Shown here: one piece after another, positions 36,201 to 49,400 of the stretch
Layout of the letters: each line of letters opens with the position of its first letter
How positions within the stretch are numbered: the first letter of the stretch is position 1
Source of the DNA: Gymnogyps californianus
Taxonomy: Eukaryota > Chordata > Aves > Accipitriformes > Cathartidae
DNA: 64,000 nucleotides
Direction of reading: 5' to 3'
NCBI RefSeq assembly: GCF_018139145.2
Contig: NC_059473.1
Location: 65,578,707-65,642,706, forward strand
Translations under genes and position numbers: made by a program
Notes under the pieces: generated by a model
Told to the model about the DNA's origin: nothing
Database searches by the model: none
What the model saw: only the letters and a program-made list of their open reading frames with translations

Positions 36201-39200
36201 TGGAGCCTGCAAAATATTTAGGTGACTGCTGCTGATATCTAGCGTGCTGCGCTTGTCACATCACATTGTTTTCAAGAGTGGCACTGGGGAGCTGCTCGGT
36301 TGTGGAGTTACCACTTTCTTGACTCTGCATTCGGCAGTGATCTGACTGGAAATAGCCAAGGGAAAAGTGGATTTTTTTCATGCCTGACAAACACCTTTCT
36401 GGAAAACAAGTTGATACTAAGGTTCGTTTTTTGTTTGGGTATGGAGTGATAGTGTGATGCAGGAACCAGTTAGTGCAGAAATTAGGAAAAATATATAGCA
36501 ATCCTTTGAATTCTTTAAACATCATGTATGTACAGAGAGGTCTTGCTTCAGTGAGTGTTGATGAAGTGTTCTGATTCTTTATTTCATTTGTGCCAGTAAA
36601 CTCAGTTCTTTGGACTTTCTTCAGTAGCTTGACAAGCTGAGTTGTCATTAGGTATACTCCCATTCAAAGACAGACGCTGAGCGGAAGGTAAAAGGTACAA
36701 TCGAAAGCTCCCACCCAGCTGAAACTTTTAGAGGAACTGAAGACTACCACAGATGCAGCTCTGTTCCAGTTTGAATGCAAAGTGTACTTCTCTCAACTGC
36801 AGCAGGTTATTAACTTCCCTGTTTTAAAAGTTATGCAGGCAGTAATACCAAAATATGTCACAACAGAGTAGTTAAATGCTGTGGAAGTGAAAAGGGGTAA
36901 TTTCTAAGGAAATTCAGAGTCTTGATGAATGCTCCTATCACCTTGGTATGGAAGGAAGTGCTTGGTGCACGCATCTGTTGTTTCCTGGTGGTTGAAACCC
37001 TGACCTTGTCAAAGCCATTAGCAAAACTCCCGTTGACTTCCCAAGGGCTCAGCTATCCGTGTTTTCAGAGGAGTTTGAGTAACTCAGTGCTAACAAGCGA
37101 AGGGTGTGTGAGTGGAAGTAGGGTGTTTGTTCAGTTCAGACGCCTGTGTTGCTGTGAGAACTAGAATGAGGAAGAAGTTCACACTTCCCGTTTAAAAAAT
37201 AATAATAAACAAATACAAAATTTTCCTTCTCTTTGGGCTGTTCAGTTTGATTTTTGTTGACTTGGGGAGTTTGTGGTGAAGATTGGAAAGTGATGACAGC
37301 TGATGGCTGACCCCTTACCTCTCTTTCCGTCTGTTCCCCAGACCAGTGGCTTACCCTGTCACCAACCTGTACTATTAACATGCTTGGGAATAGCATTACT
37401 GGTGGAAGAATTTTTATGGAGTAAACCAGCTGTGAATTTACACTGCTATCCTGCAAATTTACTATAAATCTCAATTGAAATACGTGTGTTGATACAAAGA
37501 ATTGTATCAACAATTAGAGCGATCTACATGTGCAGACGAAAAGCTAAACTATATCCTGTGGACTTCGCAATCTATCATCTGAACATCCTCTCATTATGTG
37601 TTACGTTTGGCTGCCCAACTATGTGGCTAGAAAGTTGAAAAGCTCAAAGTCTTATGTATTGTACAATCTGTACATTTGTCAGTGTAGTGCAGTGTAACTT
37701 GTTTAAAGATGCTTACGGTTAGCTGTAGAAATTTTCAAGACAAAAAAAGAAAGTCAATCACTGCTTTTTGCAAAACTTGAACGAAGTATTCTGTATATAT
37801 CTCTTGATTGTAATGCTGTTGCTGAGAACAGTGTTACAGGCAGCTGTCTGGTGAATACAAATATGAAGGGAGAAAAAACAGTCGTGAAGGACTATTGCAG
37901 TTAGTTCTGTAGCCTTTCTACACAAGGTAATTTGGTCTTTTACTGTCTCTTCTCCTGAGCAGCTGCATTTTAATGTTCAACTTTTAACATTAAATATAAT
38001 ATTTAACTAAAAAGTATTTTTAGCCAGTGCTAGCGTTGTAGTTAGCATGCTGCTAATGTGTCTAGAAATAGTCATAACTTCTAAAAGAAACAAACAATGT
38101 CAACAGTTCTGCGAAATCGTCTTTTTCAAACTAACTTCTGGCTTCTTTGGATTTTAAGCCTACAATTGTATTTTCCGCTAAACTGATAGAATTTCCTTAC
38201 TTGGTCAATACACCAAGGCATAGAGCCATTTATTCACTCTAAATTTTGCATGGGTTTGGTCTTACAATACAAATTCAATGCAATATTGCCTAGAGTTTCT
38301 AAAAAGATCAAGGGTTGTTATGCCAGCCTCGGACCAGATAAGTGGGATTTAGGCTGGCTGACTGACTTCAGACTTTAGTCTGTGACTCAAAATAACTTGA
38401 ATCTGCATGTGGCACAGACAAAGACAGGAAACAATACTGCAGAAAGCTAGTATGACTCGCGGGCAATTATGCAGCAAGTACGTAGAAGAGTGGAAGTACA
38501 CTCCCTGTCACCTCATCTGCAATCAGGTTGTTCATTGCTAGGTGATACTTCATGGCCTGAAGACTCCAAGCAGGGTTTGGGACCTTGGTGCAGCAGCTAT
38601 TTCAAAATCATGCAGGGTTTGTCTTCATGGTAGCAGCAGCTTGTTTGTCTGGCATAGGTAAGGTAACCTGCAGGGTGGCAGGGATGAGCCTGGCCTCTGT
38701 AGTTATATCCCTGGTGAAGTTCTGGTGGGATGTTTCGTGGGTCTGACCAGTGCAATGTCTTGGCAGCTCTGCTAGAGATCATTTCATATCATAGAGATAT
38801 GAAAACAGTCATGTTATAAAACAACCAGGGTGTTGCTGTGCTGTATTAATACAGGCATTTCTGAAGGTGAAAGAAAATAATATTTGGCAAGAAGGACTGT
38901 TAACTTTTTTTTTTTTTTTAAAAGAGTGCATAAGGACTTGAGTTTGCAAACTGTAGCACAGCTGGTACCACACTTGACAAACCAGTTGACCTTTTCATTT
39001 CCTTCTTTTCTGTTTAAACATTTAAATTTGCTTTCTCCCTCTCCCTGAAACTGAGTTTTAGCAGTGTGTGTTAACCAGAAGCTGACAGGCTAGGAGAAGA
39101 GGACATTGCTTGGAAGGCACATGGTTTGGGTTGAACAGTGGAAGTGCGGGGAACTGGTGAGGTTAAAATGTTGAACCTGTGAAGGTGATGTGCAGGAGAT

Positions 39201-40269
39201 TGGAAAGGATGAAGTGAAGACTAAGCACAGCCTGGATGAAGTTGTGGGATTGTGTTGGATGCAGGTATGCTTGATTAGTCTGTGTTCTCACTGCAGAACA
39301 GATAAATGGCCAGTTTTGATTTGCACATGTATCCTAAGATATGTCTTGTTCATTTAGAGTACCTTTGAGCTTCTGCTGAAGTTTGGTCTGTATGGATGGA
39401 AGGCAGGCTAAGACATCTCTAGTAGTTATATGCTGCATGATTGTATATGTGTGCTTTTAGGGCCTGTGTATTTGTGAGTATTTGTGTTGTCAGATTTGGA
39501 CCTTTTTAGATAAGATATGATAGTCCTGGGTGCAAAAAACACCCCTAAAAATGCATTTGTATACCCAAGTGGTTGAAAAATGAGTTCATATTGAGAAACA
39601 CAGCAGCTGAAACAGGATAAAGTGGCAATTCATAGAATTCAGATGAAACTGGCTTACAGCTAAAACTGCAGTTGATACAAATGATTGGTGTTTAGAGGGA
39701 ATTGGGTACTGCCTCCATTCTGATATCTTGTGTGATATCTGCTGTTTTTTTCCCAGTGGTTTATATACGCTAGGTGGTATTGGTGGGATGGCTGATACAT
39801 GGTATGGAAATAACCATATAACTGGTTTGGGACATAATTCATCAGAGGATTTGGCATTGACAGATTAAACGTACAGCTTTTTTCTGGAATGGTAAATGAA
39901 AATGCTTACTTTTTCTTTGCTTACAGTGGGGAAAATATGTAAGAAGTTTGACAAAAGATGTAGTTTCTGTAACGTAGCTGCTGTAGAGTAATTGCAGACC
40001 TTAAGCCGTGTGTATTACTAAGAATCTTAATAGTAAGCGTTACTGTAGGAAATACAAGGATGTCATATTCTTATTTAATACTTTTTAAAGAAAGCATTCC
40101 CTTAAATTCCATCTTCAAAGTACTGTGTTTTCGGAGAGGGTAAACATTAGTATATGGAATTTTCTTTAATCTTTTCCTGTGTATTCTTCTTTAAGATGAT
40201 GAAGACTGTTGTAAACCAATGACCAAGACATAACTCTGTTTTCGGGGGGGGGTTAGGTTTCCTTAACAG
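32946..40269 (+). other. STX7: STX7 intron 1
   Basis: About 7.3 kb from the CpG-island donor to the acceptor before the start-codon exon. It holds an unidentified short ORF with an acceptor-like sequence ahead of it (33467-33673, listed separately), a CRE-like TGATGTCA at 33301, and several long T runs (about 35058, 35725 and 38905). No other gene is recognisable on either strand. Confidence 0.6.
33467..33673 (+). other. Unidentified 68-codon ORF next to the CpG island
   Basis: The frame starts at an ATG with A at -3, 18 bases after an acceptor-like CTATTCCAG ending at 33448. Its first residues, MSAGGREIIKITYVNSEPEP, look like ordinary protein with mixed codons, not low-complexity noise. I do not recognise the family. 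It could be an alternative coding 5' exon or an upstream ORF of an STX7 transcript, a small separate gene, or chance. Candidate donors (for example CTG|GTGAAC near 33567) exist within it. Confidence 0.25.
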
Positions 40270-40410
40270 GTGGAGACCGTCTGACTTGTTCCCATCGTGG
40301 ATGATCTTGACAGCAAGTCTACTCAGCCATGTCGTACGGTTCGGGTTTTGGGGATCCTAATCAACTAGCCCAACGCATAACTTCTAACATCCAGAAGATC
40401 ACGCAATGCT
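40270..40410 (+). CDS. STX7: STX7 exon 2, start codon
   Basis: The acceptor TTTCCTTAACAG ends at 40269, and the donor is CT|GTAAGT at 40411. The first 59 bases are untranslated. The ATG at 40329 (GCCATGT) opens [15 protein letters not shown], matching the syntaxin 7 start. It encodes residues 1-27 plus one base. An alternative acceptor at 40313 would shorten only the UTR. Confidence 0.92.
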
Positions 40411-43400
40411 GTAAGTTGCATTTATGCATGTTTTATATAAAACTTTAATAATGGTGGTGCCCCCCATTTGAGGTTAGTTTCTCAGATTTATTCATGGGAA
40501 TTCACTCTTTGACTTCGCCTGCTCATTTGACGGGTTTGTGGCACCCTGCACAGCAGATCCAGTCCTTCGTATGTATGGTTAAGTGTGATCTGTCCGAGGG
40601 AAGTATAGTATCACTCTGTATTCACCAAACGAATAAATAATTAGTACGATGGCTGCTGGTAATAAGCCAGTTTTGTCCTGGCCAGTTATGTGGCACCTTA
40701 AGATGGTAGGTTGAGATGTTTGCTGAGCAAGGATTGCATCAAATATTTGCTGGAGCTTGAGTTGTTTAGCAGGGACAGAAGCTGTGGCCTTGCAGCTTGC
40801 CCTTGGAAGTATATATTAGATATGTAAATAACATTGTGCAAGTTTTAACATACTTGTGCTTACATTCATTCCATCTAATTTTTTTAGCCCCCTAACTGGG
40901 GTGTTCAGGTTAGAGGTAAGTTAGGCTGCTGGGGTTTTCCGTCCTTTTCCCTTTCCCTCCATTTTCCATTATATTTTTAGTGTGTGTGTATGTGTGTATA
41001 AAGCAAATACAACTTGATCTCACAAATTATGCAAAGTATACTGTTCATTAGAAGGGAGCTAGCCATGAACAGCATATGGCTAGGTTTTGGCATGCATGTT
41101 TTTAATGTTGTGCAGGACATAGAAATGGGTATTTTTTTAATTAAAACTTCAAATGAATTCTGATCAGTTAAGTATGTCAGTTTTAATAAAAACTTTGATC
41201 TTTGCTTTGCAAGACAAGTTTTAGGAATTGGTATCTGTAGCACAGATTAGTGGCACAGATTGAGCTTTTGCCTGTTTTTTCAGCTACATTTTGTATTTTC
41301 TTCCAGAAAGAATTTCTTTAAATCTCAACAGACAGGAATAAAAATTGCAATTTTGCTTTACTGAAAAGCTTCTGTACATCAGGGTTGTATTTCCTCAACC
41401 TAAAATTAACAAACTGGCTCTGTAAAAGCCCTTATGCTTTATTTCCTAAAATCTGCTCAGTGAATTCACTCAGTCTCGTGGCTTCAGAGACACCTGCCAA
41501 CCTGTGACAGACACTGAGGCTCCAAGATGTAAAAAAGAAGTCTTGCTTGTCAGGTGAAAAGGTAAAGTGAAATCAGTGGCTGAAACTGGAGCATTGTGAA
41601 GACAGTTGCTAAACATAATTAACCATCTTGTGCTGGACTCAGCAAGTCCTTAGTCTCATCCTGCCTCTTCCATCTCCTCTCTTGCTTCTGCTGTGTCTCC
41701 CCTCCCCTTGTGACAAACAAGGCGTACTAAAAGCCAGCTGCCCAGGCTTAGATAGAAGGAGGCGTGCCACAGGGGTTACCTGCAATCCTGCTCTCCTTTC
41801 CTTTTTGAAATTTAGATGGCTAATGTCCAAGCAATAGAGAGGTGCTTCTGCCCTTCCAAGACCCAAGTCCAAATCTCTCTTAGCCCCACTGCTGCATGGC
41901 TTCAGAAACAGGAGCTTTGCCTTCAAAAACTCCGGCCAAGCACTTTTCTAGGACTGGTAGGTACACCGCTAGATTCCATCCCTCCTCACTCTTCTGTAGA
42001 TCTGACTGAACTGTAACCACTCAGTTACTCTTGCAGTCCATTTTCCTCTGGTAGATTTTATGAGGATCTGGATCCTATGGGCATGGTGAATGTGTTTCCT
42101 GGACTGAGCTCTCTAAGGGCTTATGTACACTTGGAGTGTGTAGATATTCTGGTTTTCAGAGTGAGATAATGGAGTAAGAGAGTTTTGTTTCAGATTACCG
42201 AAGCATTTCAGGAGGTCCCTCAAAACTAATTCACACTTCTGCTAACATGCAAGCAAACTGTGAATACTACTACAGAATATAGATGAGATACAGATTAGCT
42301 GAAAGGAAGCTGGCTCTTCCAGCTAGAAGCTGGCCCTTTAACTTGTGGGAGAAATACAGAAGAACTTCCTGAATTAGACAACACTGTGCTGCCGAGATTT
42401 CATAATACTCCAGAGTTTTATAGGAAGCAGCGTTGGTCAGAACAACAATCTTTACTGTAACATTTCTTCAAGGTTGAATTATTACACACACCCCGTCCAA
42501 GTAATAAATTTGATCTGGTTCTTGATTAACTCTTTTTAATATGCCATACATATACAAGATAAAATATGTGTATTAAATACCTCGCATTTCATAATGCATC
42601 CACGTGATGCTGCTGTTGTATTAATACTTGTGATCCTTACCTCCCTTCTTTGTTAGTTCATGTAGCCCACTGTTGCTGATTGACAAGCAAAGCTCATCTC
42701 TGTGCTGGTTTAGCACACCACTTCAGTAATTAAATCAGTGGCAAGATAGTATTCTTTTTGGTTTGGGTTGTTCTGTGGTAATGGAGAGGACCTATATTTG
42801 TATGGGGTAACAGCTGGGTAAGCTTAGCACCCTTTTAACTTTAAAGAACAGATTTTATTGATCTGTTGATCCAATCATGCAGTTGATTGTTATGTTGAAG
42901 GTGCATTAAGAGTTGTACATTACTTCTGCCTTGCCTGAACCGCTGGTGAACTACTACAGTAAATGCTATCTGTAGCGGGCTGTTTGAGTTTCTTTGGAGG
43001 AGAGGGCGTTGGTGGGTCATTTTTAGGACCTTGAAGATACAATTGAGGTAGCTAATGGGAAGCAGCATACACTGCTGTCTGCACTCTGAGCTCTCTTGGA
43101 AACTTAAGCCAGGACGGCACCTATATGTGTTTGGGATCCCAAACCCCAGAGCGTTCTGTGAAAAGAAGGTTCTTTCAGCTGTTCTTTAAACAAGGATCCG
43201 TGCTCTGTTCTGCATTTCCAGCATTTCTGCAGAAAGAAGTGATTATAACACCACTTAGCAACATCTAGGGAATGGAGTCTACTTTCCTCAGCCTGAAACT
43301 CATGTTTTGCTTGTCAGCGACATCTCCGAGCTGGGATTTAGGGAACTAGCCGGCGGAGTATTTCTCCATGCCTTTTGTTAAAACTGTTCCATGGCAAAAC

Positions 43401-46400
43401 TTAAGGCTCTTCTTGACATCTGATGTAGAGTGGCGAGCCTCAGGCAGGAGAGGGAGAGTTAGGCTCTCGGACCCACTCCTATCATTTTTAGAGAATCCAT
43501 GTGACTCTGAGCAGTGCTGTAAAACCTGGGGAGCCTGAATCACATGTGCTTGAATGAGCTGCAGTGTTGTGTGCTGAACCTCGGTGAGGTCAGCAATGCC
43601 TGCAAGCTGTCTCTCACTGGTTTGGTTTCAGGTCTGTGTTAACTGTGAGGAGAAGTAGATCTGCAAACAGCTAGGGAAAATTCAGATTTAAATAATAAAA
43701 CCAGAGAAGTATATAATGAGCTTTGGCACCTCTTAGGCTTAGGCAGCTGCTAAATTTCTGTGTTACTAGAACACAACTTACGATTAAGATTTGAAAGTCT
43801 GTCTGTCTGGAATCTGGTCCAAAGTAACTGTAATTCTCATTCCAGGCCTATCTTTTATCTGATCATAAAATGTAGATGACACACATCTGTTGGACTTTTG
43901 AAATAGGAATTTAAAGGTGGTTGAGGTTTGTCTCTAACTTTCTGAATATGAAGAACAGGAATATGGAGAACAGAATATAAGGAATGATGCAGGGTGTAGA
44001 GCTCCAACCTGTCTGGGCTTTGCAGATGGAGAACCTATTATCAAGGTATTTTAATCAGTGTTTACTGAAGGAGCAGTAGTTCCAGAACTGGGTTTCATAG
44101 GTTGCACTCTCACTTATGTGGCAGCTTAATGGCAGCTGCTATTAACGTGAGAGAAATCTCAATGCCTTCCTTCAATATTTCCTTGAAATATTTCGTGTTG
44201 GTCACTCGTTTACAGCAACTGGGTAGACAAAGAATGAGTGTGATGCACAGAAACAAGGTGAGCTGGCAAAAATATTGTTTTGTGATAAAACAAGTCCTGC
44301 CTGCTTACAAATCCGTATTTCTACCAGGCATGTTCATTTACCATACTAGGGATATGCCTAGTAGGATGAGAGCATTAAGTCCATATTGTGATTTTTTTTT
44401 TTAATCTTTTTTTTCCCTCTTCCTCTTCTTGAAGAGCATGTAGCGAGTTGTACAAGAAGAAATCTGATCTTTCAACAAATGAAAAGATGAAAGTAGAATA
44501 AGTAAAACAAACAAAAAGCCTAATTTAAAAGCTTTAAAATATGTTAATTTCAGACTTCTTACAACTGTGAAGATGAGGGGGAGCAGTTCTTTGAAATCTG
44601 ACAGTTTTCTGCATTTTAAATGATTGATTCTCTGTGTGTAGCAAAAAGAGGGAAAGCATTTTGTTTGAAAAGATGTTCCCAAGAGGGAGCAAAATGGGAG
44701 TTGCATTCATCTACAGGGACAACTCCAGAGTTGTAAGAGTAGGAAGGATATGGTTAGAGGAGTAGGGGCCTCTTCTACTTGGCTGGAAAGATTTGACTCG
44801 CGTATCTGACAGGAACTGTGCAAGAAGAAGTAACCAGCTGTGTTTTTTCCTCCCCCCACATACTTTGTCTCAAGTCTCTCTCCCATGTGTGGGTCATTGA
44901 GGAAGCAGACTTGTATGCCTTTGTTTTGCTTTGCTCCTAATATTTTCTTTGTAGCTACTGAATATGTCACCCTGTGCAATCCCTGAAGAAAAGCAAGAAC
45001 GAAACAGCCTAGAGAGATAACTTTCATGTCTCCACTGGCATCTTAAGCCAGGGTTTGGGAGCTGTTGGTTTAGAAGCAGTTTAGAATGCCGCCTTTTGCT
45101 TGGGAAGACAGAACAAAGCCTGGCATTTATAAAGTACACCCAGTCTTTGAGTTTTAGAGAATTTCTGGTTTGCAAACTGTAATCAAACAGTCGCAGAACC
45201 TACGCTCACTGAAGTGAGGCATTCGTATTCCCTCCCTACCTCTCCCTTTCCAACTCCTCCAGTTTATAAAGGTCGTGGCAGGATTTTGCGCAGTGGTAGT
45301 TGCAAAGTCAGTAAGAATGGCATAATCTACCCTTGCTCAGTATTGGCAAGGTTAGTGATAGAGTATGTGACTTTTTCATGCAGACTGAAAATCAGCCCAG
45401 CTGGAGAAACATATGCTCTGCATACTGCAAGATAATTTAAAAAAATTGAAATTCAGTAGCCACAAGCCACCTATGGCTAGAGGGATTCTGTCTGGCTTTG
45501 AGAGATTCTTTCTCATACGGGCTCTTGCTTTCTGCTGACTTTCTTTTCTGTTCGTTAAGGTAGCACAAACATCAATTCATATAGACCACGTTCCCAGAAG
45601 GTCAACTTCAGCCAGCCGAGATCCCTCTCTCATGTGATACCTCTCCTGTGACAGCAAGTTTGTCCAATTTCTGTTGCATCCCAAGTTTTCTATAAGCCAG
45701 TATTTTCACTAAATGTGGTTAAAATGGGAGTTGAATTACATCCATCATATGACTTTCCTTTTCACTTTATGTCACTACAGAAAACCATAAACATAGATTA
45801 AACCCTGAAGAATATTAGAGTTCTGATATATGCCTTTTTGTTGTGGTTTAAGCCCAGTAGGTAGCTAAAATGTTCAGCTAAAACAGGCTGAAACATTAAT
45901 GAAAAACTATGTCTGCCACTAGGTTTGTAACACCAACAGTTTCGCATGATTATGCTTTAGCTAAAGAAAGATACAGATGAGCAAGTGAAAAGTAAATGAA
46001 ATCGCTGAGGTGTTGAAATCAGAGCTTGTATGAAAACAAAATTCTGTTTTGTCTATATTTAAAGTGCGGTTTTGTACAGGTGTGGTTTTAAAGCAAATAG
46101 GCTTAAAGTAGAGCTTGTTGAGACACTTAATGATGATATTGTCAGAAATTTCCAATTAGCTGCAGTTAACCAGAATCTAACTTTGTGGGAACATACTGGC
46201 TGGAACAGATCTTTTTTTTTTTTATTATTATTGTTGCTGTTGTCAGGAAGGTTTCTTGGATTTAGGATGAAGTTTCAGTAAAACCTGGAAAAGGCTGGTT
46301 ATTTAGTGGTTTTAAGCACCCATTATGGTCCTCCACATTTCATTTTATGGGCTTTTCCAAGGCTGAGGAATTGAACTTGAATCTGCTATATCCAATTCAT

Positions 46401-49400
46401 AACCTGAATATGGAGGATAATAGAAAGAGGAATTCAGATATTTTGGGTCTTTCTAAATGCCTGTTTTTCTGCAACGAGGTGAAGTCATGAAGCTCGCAAT
46501 TCTTTTAGAAATAAAATATTTCTGAAAATTTCAAGCATGAATTATTTGCATGCTGTTCCTAAAGGCTTTGTTCTATGTAAAGTAGCATATATATTTAAGG
46601 TATTATGCCTCACAGATTTGTTTATGTATTTGGAGAGTTTTGTTAATATTTTTCTGTGTTTTGTCTTGTTTGTTAAAAATATTTTGGTTCTATGGGAAAT
46701 GACATATGAAACTGTGTCTTATGTGGATGACATTGCACAAGGAGGACAGGGATTTATTTATGCTAGTGGCAGAATAGAGTGAAAAATGAGTCTTCCATGT
46801 ACACCCCAGAGTGCTATTTGTGTTAGTATGTGCAGAAAAGGCAGAATTTTCCTTGTCCTACACTGTTTTGCTCTGCCTTGGTTAACTAGCCTAGGGGCAG
46901 TGGCATGGATGAGCTCTGTAAATTAAGCCATCTTAGTTTGGAAGCGGTTTAAATAGCAATTGTAAAACCACTGTGCAATTTATAAATACAAGGTGACCAG
47001 TGAAGACATCCACAATTTGTCTGCAACTGTTGCTTTTGCTGATGGAGCAAGTATAAATGGACTCACCTAGACAAGGTAACTTTTGCAAACCAGCCTGCAT
47101 TTGCAGCAGACAGGGGAAGGGATGTGGCCAGGGTCCTCACACTCCTTCCCATCTCTAGAGAGTTACATTTCAGAGCCTCTCTAAGGTACTTAAAATACCT
47201 ATTCCAGTTCAATTCTGTTGGATTTTCCTCCTTGCAGACAGGAGAAGGGGAGATTGCGTGGCAGTTTGATTATCCAGAGAGCCCTGTATCAAATCTCCTA
47301 TATAACTGCTTTGCAGGAGGCTTTCCAGTTAGGGCTCAGAATAAACCCAGGTTAGTGGTTGGTTGTGAGTGACCCCCGGAGTGGCAGCTACTTGCTTGTG
47401 TCAACCAGTCTGTGATGTGTTGCATGACCTTGCTTCCATGTTAGCTCCTGAGCTAGCTTCCTGTGTTAATGACCTGACCTCTTAAAAAGACAAGCTTTCT
47501 TCATGTAGGTAGGTTGGGTTTATGGTGTTTGTGCAGCTGCTGTTTACTGCAGAATTGTGCATCATTTTCATAACTTAATAAGCTATTGGTATTCTTTAGA
47601 GAAACGTTCAAACTTTGGGGGTTTAGGGAGTTACCAGGGACTTCTTAGGATATGAATATGAAGTGATTGTAACTTGATTTAATGACTTCCCCTTGGCTGA
47701 GCTGTAATAATTGATCACATGATCAGTTATTGTGCACTTAAACAATGTGTATTTAGTGTGCTCTACACCCACATTAGAAGAACAGGCACTACTTCAATCC
47801 CACTTCACAGTGTCCTTGAAAGACCATTATATATGGTAGTACACTAGCATGAAATAATTACAACAGCACTGAAAAAAATGAGGGCAGATCCAGAACTCTG
47901 GACATTGTTGCTGATGTTCCTGGTCACTTGGGGGCATGATTCTATTTAGAAATGCTAGAAGCTCTAATAAAATCCAACAGGAAAGGGTACAAGACTTGAT
48001 GTTTTCCCGTTCTTCTATGCTTAATGAGTCTTTACTTCTTAGAGCTCTGAGGACAATCTTCCTCCCCATCCTCATTTTGTTTTCTTCTTCCTGCACATAC
48101 GTCAGTTACTGTTTCTCTGTGCCAATGTGTTACCCTGTTTTAGAATAATCAGTTACACATTGAGTTAAGACAGAATAAAGCAAATGACTTAAAACCAAAT
48201 TACTGAAGTTTTTAGATACTTGATTCCAATTAGGTGAGCTCTTGGGCATGGAGGTGCTATTTACTAAGCTGGAGTCTTTTGGCTGGTGTCCTGGGTTTGA
48301 TTCCTCTAGTGAACTGTCACTCTTGGTTAAAGTAGGGTTAGCAAGGTGTACAGCACTGTGGCATTGTGATTTATTTAAAATTTTAGTGAGTGTGTGTCCT
48401 GGTTTCAGCTGGGATAGAGTTAATTTTCTTCTCAGTAGCTGGTACAGTGCTGTGTTTTGGATTTAGTGTGAGAATAATGTTGATAACACTCTGATGTTTT
48501 AGCTGTTGCTAAGTAGCACTTATCTTAAGCCAAGGACTTTTCAGTTTCCCATGTTCTGCCAGCAACCAGGTGCACAATAAGCTGGGAGGGAGCATAGCCG
48601 GGGCAGCTGACCTGAACTAGCCAAAGGGATATTCCATACCATGGAACGTCATGGCCAGTATATAAACAGGGGGGAGTTGGCCGGGAGGGGTGGATCGCTG
48701 CTTGGGCATCGGTCAGCGGGTGGTGAGCAATTGCATTGTGCATCACTTGTCTTTTCTTATTTCTTTTTTTTTGTTGTTGTATTCTTTTTCATTACAATTA
48801 TTATTATTCTTAGTTAGTAGTGTATTTTTATTTTTACTTTAGTTATTAAACTGTTCTTATCTCAACCCACGAGTTTTACTTTTTTTTTTTTTCCTTTCCT
48901 CCTCCCCACCCCACTGGGAGGGGGAAGGGGAAGCAGCTGCGTGGTGCTTAGTTGCTGGCTGGGGTTAAACCACGACAGTGTGAACTACACTAGTAGCTTT
49001 AAAGAGGCACTTGCGCTCATACAGAAAACTTCAATCTGCTGAATTTATTGCAACTACATTAGTTTGTTATGTGTAACAGCTTTTATAAAAGATTGATCCA
49101 GGAATGTTTTCTGCAGCATCTGTCCATCTTTAGTCAAGTACCTTAAGTTGAAGTGCAGAAGGAAAACACATTGAATTGGATTTGAATAAATTGAGGAAGT
49201 CTGTTGTCCCCAGGCAAAAGCAGTTTGAACTGGTGTAACTTTTACGAATAATTCTTCTATTCCAATAACCTGCTCTGAAGCGACTCTGAAGTTTATTAGA
49301 TTCCACACAATCTGTAACTGGATGTGCTGTTTGTTGACTCACTTGTTCAGCTGGAAACAAGTAGGAGATTTCTTCATAGTTACCCAACCAGTGGCAGTGC

